From positions 1 to 13,001 of the forward strand of contig CAAGIU010000252.1 in NCBI GenBank assembly GCA_900770015.1: 13,001 bases of DNA. Direction: 5' to 3'. Positions 7,970 through 13,001 of this stretch are shown here, one piece after another. This DNA comes from an uncultured Oscillospiraceae bacterium (GTDB taxonomy: Bacteria; Bacillota_A; Clostridia; Oscillospirales; Oscillospiraceae). A program made the translations under genes and the position numbers. Below the pieces are notes generated by a model that did not search any database, was not told the origin of the DNA, and was given only the letters and a program-made list of their open reading frames with translations. The first letter of the stretch is position 1, and the number at the start of each line of letters is the position of its first letter.

Positions 7970-7998
7970 ATTCTGCCACATTCCGCTTTTTCTGTCAA
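7970..7998 (-). promoter_or_regulatory. Probable sigma-A promoter of the GH3 operon
   Basis: On the minus strand a perfect -35 box TTGACA (7998-7993) is followed after 17 bases by CAGAAT (7975-7970), four of six matches to the -10 consensus. TGG directly before it gives an extended -10. This predicts a transcript starting near 7963 and a leader of about 100 bases before the GH3 start codon. It is the best minus-strand candidate in the intergenic space. Confidence 0.55.
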
Positions 7999-8010
7999 CA
8001 CGCCGAACTT

Positions 8011-8041
8011 CCAGTTGCGTCCATTTTTCGACCAGTTACGT
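8011..8041 (+). promoter_or_regulatory. CCAGTT direct repeats, LytTR/VirR-type site candidate
   Basis: CCAGTTGCGT (8011-8020) and CCAGTTACGT (8032-8041) match at nine of ten positions and start exactly 21 bp apart, two helical turns. Response regulators with a LytTR DNA-binding domain bind such paired direct repeats. The CCAGTT core is that of the VirR boxes known in Clostridium perfringens. The downstream copy ends 20 bp before the -35 box of the plus-strand promoter, a sensible place for an activator. Only two copies are present and the flanks are T-rich, so chance is not excluded. Confidence 0.5.
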
Positions 8042-8061
8042 TTTTTCCCATTCCCGCCGAA

Positions 8062-8090
8062 TTGACAAGCATCTTTCCTTGGGCTACAAT
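8062..8090 (+). promoter_or_regulatory. Near-consensus sigma-A promoter of the envelope operon
   Basis: TTGACA (8062-8067), a 17-base spacer and TACAAT (8085-8090) give eleven of twelve consensus matches with ideal spacing. Transcription would begin near 8097-8100, leaving a leader of only about 15-18 bases before the first ATG. It should be strong by itself, so the upstream direct repeats could either boost or modulate it. Confidence 0.85.
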
Positions 8091-8114
8091 GGGGGCAGCA
8101 GGGACGGAAAGGGG

Positions 8115-9890
8115 ATGAATGGGGGCATGAAAAGACAGTGGCTTCTTGCCGCTTTGTTTGCGCTGGCAGCCATACTCAGCGGCTGCACCGTGAAGCAGGC
8201 TGCCCCCGCCATGTGTACCGTGGTATTGGAGGATCATGGGGAAATACGCTTCCGGAATCAGGTGTTCGCGGTTCCCCGGGGCAGCGACCTGACGGTGACA
8301 GCCATCATTCCCCAGGGCAAGCGCATTGCCTCCGTCAGCTATCCCGGAAGTGTGATCTCCCCCTGCGTTCTGGAAACCGCCGCAGCCCGGGATTATCAGA
8401 TCACCCTGCCCTCCGTCCGTTATCCCGCCCTGGTCCGTCTGACCCTGATGCCGGATTATGTCACAGAATACCGTTTTGAAGACCGTTTGCCGGTTTCCGT
8501 CACGGAATCCAGCCAGCGCCTGCGCGTCAACACCCTCCCCTGGCAGCAGGACTTTTCCCGGGAGGGAAGCTATCCTTTGGGCTGGCGCGTCATCGGAACC
8601 GAAGAGATCATCGGCTTCGGCAGCCGGTTCGACCATTCCGCTGCCCAACGGATGCAGCTGGAATGCGCCTGGATGCCCTGCACCGAAGCCGCCGCCTTCG
8701 AATACACGTGCACCGGGGCCGGTGCGGTTATCACCGGGTACAAAGGCAGCGGCAGCGTGATCATCCCGGACAAGCTGGATGGTTTTCCCGTTGTGGGCAT
8801 TGCCGAGAATGCCTTTGGCAGCGTGGATACCGATATTCTGGCGCTGCCCCAGACGCTGCAATTCATCCAGCCGGGCGCCTTCACCGCCCTGAGAGCGGAG
8901 CACCTGTACCTGTTTGACAGCCTGCAAGCCGTCAGTGATGCTTCCTTTGGCAAGTCCGCCGTTTCCCATCTGCATATCCACGCCGCCACGGAGCCGGTGT
9001 ACTGTGGGACGTATTTTGATACCCTGTCTGAGAAAATCGACTATCTGGCATCGGTGGCGGAGGAGCCGAAAATTATCCTGTTCTGCGGCTCCTCTGCCCG
9101 GTTTGGCTATGACAGTCCCATGCTGGAGGGGGCTTTCCCGGGCTATAAGGTGGTCAATATGGGCGTCTACGCCTATTCCAATATGCTCCCCCAGGCCATG
9201 CTGCTGGAAGAATATCTCCGCCCGGGGGATATTGTGCTGTCTTCTCCGGAGCTGGATGCCATCGATACCCAGTTCTGCGGCAGCCGCCGTCTGGACAGGG
9301 AATTCTTCGCCATGATGGAGTCCAATTACGATATGCTCTCTGCGCTGGAGATTTCGGAATTGGAGGGGATCTTTGACGCACTGGGGGCTTATCTGCAGGA
9401 GCGCCGGAAGCTGACGCCCCGCTCCTATCTGGACATTCCCGCCCATTATGACGAGGACAACAACCCCAGCGCTTCCCTGAGCTACAACCGCCAGGGCGAC
9501 TATATCCTCCACCGCCCCAGCAACACCGACAGGAGGCTTTTCGGCATCAAGCGGGCCTTCTACAACGAAAGCCACATCCGGCAGGAGGACTGGCTTGGCT
9601 TAAACCGGATCTATGACCGTTTCCAGGCCCTGGGAGCCCGGGTGTTCTTCACCTATTCGCCCCGGAGTCAGCGCAGCATCTGCTCCGACAGTGACAGCGC
9701 ATCCATCCGGGCGCTGGGGCAGGCTTTCCGGGAAAGGCTGAATGTCCCGGTGATTTCCTCCATTGAGGATTCTCTGATGGATGCCTTCTATTTCTACGGC
9801 ACCGACAACCATCTGACCACGGAGGGCGCCGCCATCCACACAAAGGCAGTCATAGCGGACCTGCAGCGCGCATTGGAGGAAAATACATGA
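8115..9890 (+). CDS. Lipoprotein with leucine-rich repeats and SGNH-like domain
   Basis: A 591-residue predicted surface lipoprotein. The signal peptide ends in the lipobox LSGC (Cys24). Next come a beta-rich region with no recognised family (about 30-150) and BspA-type leucine-rich repeats (about 195-290, with VIIPDKLDGFPVVGIAENAF). Last is an SGNH/GDSL-like domain (about 318-591): GSS at 325-327 gives candidate nucleophile Ser327, and TDNHLTTEG gives Asp564 and His566, resembling the DxH element of AlgJ/AlgX-type acyltransferases. The probable role is handling acyl groups on a wall polymer with the MBOAT protein encoded downstream. The ATG at 8115 has GGA six bases upstream; an in-frame ATG at 8127 starts the more typical KRQ signal peptide and is a real alternative. 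It overlaps the next gene by 4 bp. An open frame continues upstream as far as 5013, but it is antisense to GH3, and the promoter and lipobox show where this gene really begins. Confidence 0.85.
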   Translation: MNGGMKRQWLLAALFALAAILSGCTVKQAAPAMCTVVLEDHGEIRFRNQVFAVPRGSDLTVTAIIPQGKRIASVSYPGSVISPCVLETAAARDYQITLPSVRYPALVRLTLMPDYVTEYRFEDRLPVSVTESSQRLRVNTLPWQQDFSREGSYPLGWRVIGTEEIIGFGSRFDHSAAQRMQLECAWMPCTEAAAFEYTCTGAGAVITGYKGSGSVIIPDKLDGFPVVGIAENAFGSVDTDILALPQTLQFIQPGAFTALRAEHLYLFDSLQAVSDASFGKSAVSHLHIHAATEPVYCGTYFDTLSEKIDYLASVAEEPKIILFCGSSARFGYDSPMLEGAFPGYKVVNMGVYAYSNMLPQAMLLEEYLRPGDIVLSSPELDAIDTQFCGSRRLDREFFAMMESNYDMLSALEISELEGIFDALGAYLQERRKLTPRSYLDIPAHYDEDNNPSASLSYNRQGDYILHRPSNTDRRLFGIKRAFYNESHIRQEDWLGLNRIYDRFQALGARVFFTYSPRSQRSICSDSDSASIRALGQAFRERLNVPVISSIEDSLMDAFYFYGTDNHLTTEGAAIHTKAVIADLQRALEENT

Positions 9891-10123
9891 CACTGCTCAT
9901 TTTCCAATATCCGGTTCTTTGCCTGTGGGCGCTGGGCTGCGGGGCTCTGGCTGCTCTTGGGGCGAAGAAGGGTACCTCCCGGTGGTTCTGGCTGTGCTGC
10001 GTCAGCCTGACCGCTCTGGTGATTGCCGCGCTGGCCTGCATGATTCCCTATGCCGAGGTCGTGCTCCTGCTGCTGCCCGCCGCATATGCCGTCTTCTTCG
10101 GAAACCGGGAGGAAAAGCCATGA
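9887..10123 (+). CDS. 78-residue membrane peptide between SGNH and MBOAT genes
   Basis: A small, very hydrophobic protein with helices at about residues 2-26 and 33-53 and a likely third at 58-72, ending in the charged tail NREEKP. No family is recognised. Its start and stop overlap the neighbouring genes by ATGA on both sides (9887-9890 and 10120-10123), and GGAGGA lies six bases before the ATG. Such tight coupling makes it a real gene and a likely partner of the MBOAT protein. Dlt systems also include a small membrane protein (DltX), and this may be a functional analogue; however, DltX is shorter with a single helix and no sequence likeness is claimed. Confidence 0.8.
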   Translation: MTLLIFQYPVLCLWALGCGALAALGAKKGTSRWFWLCCVSLTALVIAALACMIPYAEVVLLLLPAAYAVFFGNREEKP

Positions 10124-11496
10124 CCTTCACCGCTCCGGTTTTCCCGCTTTTTCTTCTGGCGGTTCTTCTGGGGCTGCGGTTCCTGCCGCCCCGGAAAAAA
10201 TGGATGCTGCTGTTGCCTGCATCCTGGCTGTTCTACGCATGGCACAGCCTTCCCCTGCTGGGGCTTCTGCTGCAGGCAACCCTCATCTCCTATGGCTGCG
10301 GCCTTCTGATGGAGAAACGGGAAAGGGAACGGAAAGGATGGTTCCTTTTCGGCTGTGTCAGCCTTTTGGGAATTTTGTTCCTGTTCAAATATCTGGATTT
10401 TACGGCGCTTGGGCTTGCCTCTGTGCTCCGGCTTGCGGGGGTTCCCGTCAGCTTCCGGGGCTTCGGCCTGATGCTGCCCATGGGCATTTCCTTCTACATC
10501 TTCCAGACCCTGTCCTATCTCATGGACGTCTATCGGGGGAACACCCCCGCGGAGCGCAATGTCGCCATCTATGCGCTTTTTGTCTCCTTCTTTCCCCAGC
10601 TGGTGGCGGGTCCCATCGAACGCCCGGCAGATCTGCTGCCCCAGCTCCGGTGCCCGAATAAGCCCCGCACGGCGGAAGGGCTTCGGCTGCTTCTGAGGGG
10701 CTATGCCAAAAAAGTGGTCATTGCCGATACCATCGCCGTCTGCGTGGATGCAGCCTATGCCCAGGGTGCCGCTGCCGGAGGACTGGCGCTCACCGCCGCC
10801 ACCGCCCTGTTTGCCGTACAGATTTACTGCGATTTCTCCGGCTATACCGACATTGCCCGGGGCTGCGGGGCGTTCATGGGCATCGGACTGTCCGAAAACT
10901 TTGACCGCCCCTACTCCGCCACCACCGTCCGGGAATTCTGGCGGCGCTGGCACATCTCCCTGACCCGGTGGTTTACGGATTATGTATACATCCCCCTGGG
11001 CGGCAGCCGCAGGGGAACCGGGATTACCATCCGCAATATCATGATTGTTTTTCTCCTCAGCGGCCTGTGGCATGGAGCCAGGGTAACCTTTCTGATCTGG
11101 GGCGGGCTCCACGGTCTGTATCTGTGCCTGGAACTTCTGATGGACGGCAGGCATTCGCCCCGGCGTCCCCGGCTGCGCCATGCCCTGACGCTGGTACTGG
11201 TGGGCAGCGCATGGATTTTCTTCCGTGCCGACAGTCTGGACGGAGCCCTTGAGATCCTGAAAGCCATTCTTACCAATCCGGCTCCCATGGCGTTTTTCAG
11301 CGGTCTGGGAATCACCGTCCCCCAGGCGCTGACAATTGCCGGCCTCCTGCCGCTGCTGCCCGTCATGGAAAAGCTCCCGGCGCCGGAGGCGAAAAAACAT
11401 CTGCAGTATGCAGTCCTGATTTTCCTGATCCTCTTCTGCCGGCTGATGCTGCTGATGCAGGGCGGCTCCGGCGCATTCATCTATTTCCAGTTCTGA
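10120..11496 (+). CDS. MBOAT-family O-acyltransferase (AlgI/DltB-like)
   Basis: A 458-residue polytopic membrane protein that, by family, moves an acyl group (often acetyl or D-alanyl) from a cytoplasmic donor across the membrane to an extracellular acceptor. Family marks in order are LPMGISFYIFQTLSY (119-133), FFPQLVAGPIER (157-168), YCDFSGYTDIARG (237-249), REFWRRWHISLTRWF (271-285) and LSGLWHGA (313-320). His318 is the conserved MBOAT histidine and His278 the second conserved one. The length is typical for AlgI/DltB. GGGAGGA precedes the ATG by six bases. A longer frame opens upstream at 9919 but overlaps the 78-residue gene, so the ATGA-coupled start is preferred. No dltA or dltC is nearby, so D-alanylation is less likely than acetylation, but the acyl group and the acceptor polymer are not known. 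Confidence 0.95.
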   Translation: MTFTAPVFPLFLLAVLLGLRFLPPRKKWMLLLPASWLFYAWHSLPLLGLLLQATLISYGCGLLMEKRERERKGWFLFGCVSLLGILFLFKYLDFTALGLASVLRLAGVPVSFRGFGLMLPMGISFYIFQTLSYLMDVYRGNTPAERNVAIYALFVSFFPQLVAGPIERPADLLPQLRCPNKPRTAEGLRLLLRGYAKKVVIADTIAVCVDAAYAQGAAAGGLALTAATALFAVQIYCDFSGYTDIARGCGAFMGIGLSENFDRPYSATTVREFWRRWHISLTRWFTDYVYIPLGGSRRGTGITIRNIMIVFLLSGLWHGARVTFLIWGGLHGLYLCLELLMDGRHSPRRPRLRHALTLVLVGSAWIFFRADSLDGALEILKAILTNPAPMAFFSGLGITVPQALTIAGLLPLLPVMEKLPAPEAKKHLQYAVLIFLILFCRLMLLMQGGSGAFIYFQF

Positions 11497-11507
11497 GGGA
11501 GGCAGCC

Positions 11508-12908
11508 ATGAAGCGACGCGGAATTGTGAATCTGCTCCTGGGGGTATGTATGCTTCCCCTGGCGCTGCTTCTGCTGGGCTTGCTGCTGCCGGCGCAATAC
11601 AGCCAGACCTATCTGGGAGAGATGCTCTATAAGCAGCAGCGGCTGACCACTGCGCAGGGGCGGCGCATCGTCATCATCGGCGGAAGCAGCGTTCCCTTTT
11701 CGCTGGACAGCCAGCTGCTGCAGCAGCTGCTCCCCGGCTGGTCGGTGGTGGACTACGGTCTGTATGCCCAGCTTGGAACCGTCACCATGCTGGATTGGGC
11801 TGTGGACGACATCCGGGAAGGGGATCTGGTGATCCTCAGCCCGGAACAGGATCCCCAGGCGCTGTCCTGCCACGCCGACGGGGAGAGCATATTGCAGGCC
11901 TGTGACGGGCATTTTTCCATGCTGATGCAGCTGAAGCCCTCCCGTCTGGAGGCCGTGGCCGCCGCTTTCCCCGCCTTCGCCGGGAAAAAGCTGCGCTACG
12001 CCATTGGCGGTCAGCCGGAGCCGGCAGACATTTACGCCCGGGATTCCTTCAACAGCTACGGAGATATTGCCTGCCCCGGAAGAGAAAGGAATATCCTGCC
12101 GGGGCTTTATCAGCAGAACCAAAGCATTTCCTTTGACCGGCAGCTCCTCGCGCCGGAATTCGTTCAGGAAGTCCTTTCCTTTGCCCAGGCGGTCCGGGAA
12201 AAAGGGGCTGACATCGTCTACCACTTCCCGCCCATGAATGCATCCGCCGTATCGGACGATGCCGATGTGGATGATTATTACGACCATCTTGCCCGGACGC
12301 TGTCCATACCCATTCTGGGAAATCCCCACAGCTGTATTCTGGAGCCCGAATGGTTCTACGACACCAATTTCCATCTGAATTCCGCCGGTTCCCTTGTTTT
12401 TACCAAGCTTCTGGCGGAGGACATCAAGCTGTATCTGCAGGATTCCTCCCCCACCATCGTTTCTCTGCCCGCAATGCCCACACCCCGACTGTCCGTCTTT
12501 TCCGGCGATGATTCCTTCGGGGAATTTTTCACCTATCGGAAAGAAGAGGGCGGCTGGATCATTGACGGGATCACTCCAGAGGGCAGGCTTCAGACGTACC
12601 TGACTCTGCCCGCAAGCCACGACGGTCTGCCCGTCACCGGGATGGATCCGTCCGTGCTGCATGGCTGCACCAATTTGAGAGAGCTGACCATCCAGCCCAA
12701 TATCTCCCGGCTTGGAGACGGCTTTGCCCAGGGCTGCATCCGGCTTCAGCGGATCATCCTCACCGGAGAGGAACCTTCCGCCTGCAGCGTCGGGGACGAT
12801 CTGATGGAGGGAGCCTCCTTCCTGATCCAGGTTCCCTCCGCCGCCCTGGATGCCTACCGCCGGAATTATTCCTGGCAGAAATACGAGCCGTGGCTGATAT
12901 CTGAATAA
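11508..12908 (+). CDS. Membrane-anchored SGNH-like protein with C-terminal leucine-rich repeats
   Basis: A 466-residue protein with one N-terminal membrane segment (about 6-28; no lipobox) and the rest predicted outside. The SGNH-like domain comes first (about 52-312): GGSS at 58-61 gives candidate nucleophile Ser61, and YDTNFHLN gives His289. BspA-type leucine-rich repeats follow (about 340-466), closing with the typical VPSAALDAY segment. It is a clear paralogue of the lipoprotein encoded from 8115: both share GSSxxFxxDSxxL, then PG(Y/W)xVVxxG(V/L)YA, then GD(I/L)V(L/I)xSPE. Domain order is the opposite, however. Aligned with the DNH of that protein this one reads NFH, so the usual acidic partner of the histidine is Asn287 unless Asp285 serves. 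It lies 11 bp after the MBOAT gene with GGGAGG five bases before the ATG. It probably acts with MBOAT in polymer acylation or deacylation; the repeats may bind the polymer or a surface partner. Confidence 0.85.
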   Translation: MKRRGIVNLLLGVCMLPLALLLLGLLLPAQYSQTYLGEMLYKQQRLTTAQGRRIVIIGGSSVPFSLDSQLLQQLLPGWSVVDYGLYAQLGTVTMLDWAVDDIREGDLVILSPEQDPQALSCHADGESILQACDGHFSMLMQLKPSRLEAVAAAFPAFAGKKLRYAIGGQPEPADIYARDSFNSYGDIACPGRERNILPGLYQQNQSISFDRQLLAPEFVQEVLSFAQAVREKGADIVYHFPPMNASAVSDDADVDDYYDHLARTLSIPILGNPHSCILEPEWFYDTNFHLNSAGSLVFTKLLAEDIKLYLQDSSPTIVSLPAMPTPRLSVFSGDDSFGEFFTYRKEEGGWIIDGITPEGRLQTYLTLPASHDGLPVTGMDPSVLHGCTNLRELTIQPNISRLGDGFAQGCIRLQRIILTGEEPSACSVGDDLMEGASFLIQVPSAALDAYRRNYSWQKYEPWLISE

Positions 12909-12911
12909 TGA

Positions 12912-12942
12912 AAGCAGCAGACGCGCCAAACGTCTGCTGCTT
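12912..12942. terminator. Bidirectional terminator between convergent genes
   Basis: A perfect 12-bp stem, AAGCAGCAGACG (12912-12923) with CGTCTGCTGCTT (12931-12942), encloses a seven-base loop. It fills nearly all of the 36-bp gap between the stop of the envelope operon (12908) and the stop of the convergent gene (12945). The T-runs on both sides are short and interrupted, but the stem is strong and its position fits termination from both directions. Confidence 0.85.
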
Positions 12943-12944
12943 AA

Positions 12945-13001
12945 TTATTCAGGCCGATTGAACAGCACCCGCAGCTCAAACCAGCCGTTTTCGGCACGCA
13001 C
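12945..13001 (-). CDS. 3' end of a convergent gene, possibly GHKL sensor kinase
   Basis: Only the last 18 codons and a TAA stop are in the window. The frame reads VRAENGWFELRVLFNRPE. The stop abuts a bidirectional terminator, which supports a true gene end. The hydrophobic pattern, a short polar turn then WFELRVLFN, resembles the last strands of the HATPase domain in GHKL (AgrC/VirS-like) histidine kinases. If so, a LytTR response regulator may be encoded nearby and could use the CCAGTT repeats at 8011-8041. Eighteen residues are too few to assign a family firmly. Confidence 0.5.
   Translation of the reverse strand: MRAENGWFELRVLFNRPE

Noticed and set aside
5013..8114. A plus-strand frame open for over 3 kb antisense to GH3 and continuous with the SGNH-LRR gene, which would give a 1625-residue fusion
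   Set aside because: The translation is low-complexity glycine, valine and histidine-rich sequence mirroring GH3 codons. The true gene has its own promoter, lipobox and start at 8115.
7995..9575. Minus-strand 526-codon frame opposite the lipoprotein gene
   Set aside because: It has shadow-type composition and would end inside the divergent promoter region; no ribosome site or family was seen.
11481..12929. Minus-strand 482-codon frame opposite the second SGNH gene
   Set aside because: It shows no recognisable motif, runs across the terminator hairpin, and opposes a gene with clear family marks and a ribosome site.
1..13001. CRISPR array, tRNA, rRNA, insertion sequence or prophage
   Set aside because: No regularly spaced repeats, cloverleaf-like segments, transposase motifs or phage genes were seen on reading both strands.

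Overview
The window looks like chromosomal DNA from a GC-rich, Gram-positive gut-type Clostridium relative (Bacillota, probably order Oscillospirales). The grounds are strong AGGAGG ribosome binding sites, sigma-A promoters, a circularly permuted GH3 beta-glucosidase of the Ruminococcus/Butyrivibrio type, a GPH-family sugar symporter and BspA-type leucine-rich repeats. Genus cannot be fixed from the sequence alone. No rRNA, tRNA, CRISPR array, insertion sequence or phage gene was seen.

Left half, minus strand (transcribed from about 7963 down to about 146): a glycoside-use operon. Its order is a GH3 glycosidase with membrane segments at both ends (7865-4728), a 154-residue four-helix membrane protein of unknown role whose ribosome site lies inside the last GH3 codons (4725-4261), an intergenic stretch with two perfect hairpins (4139-4260), a cytoplasmic GH78 alpha-L-rhamnosidase (4138-1589) and a GPH/MelB-type symporter (1585-200). 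A hairpin with a T-tract at 146-170 closes it. The likely logic is that the surface GH3 trims a beta-linked sugar outside, the symporter imports a rhamnoside, and GH78 releases rhamnose inside. The leftmost 145 bases hold only palindromes.

Right half, plus strand (8115-12908): four tightly packed genes behind a near-consensus promoter (TTGACA, 17 bp, TACAAT). They encode a lipoprotein with leucine-rich repeats then an SGNH-like domain, a 78-residue membrane peptide, an MBOAT acyltransferase of the AlgI/DltB family, and a membrane-anchored protein with the SGNH-like domain first and the leucine-rich repeats last. MBOAT plus SGNH is the architecture used to O-acylate extracellular polymers (Dlt, alginate and PatA/PatB systems). 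Here the usual single SGNH partner is replaced by two paralogues with opposite domain orders and surface-recognition repeats. This is the best candidate in the window for an undescribed system.

The divergent control region (7866-8114) carries a promoter for each side, two dyads in the GH3 leader, and a pair of CCAGTT direct repeats 21 bp apart. The repeats resemble sites for LytTR/VirR-type response regulators. A convergent gene enters at the right edge (12945-13001); only its last 18 codons are visible, and they resemble the tail of a GHKL sensor kinase. A 12-bp-stem bidirectional terminator separates it from the envelope operon.
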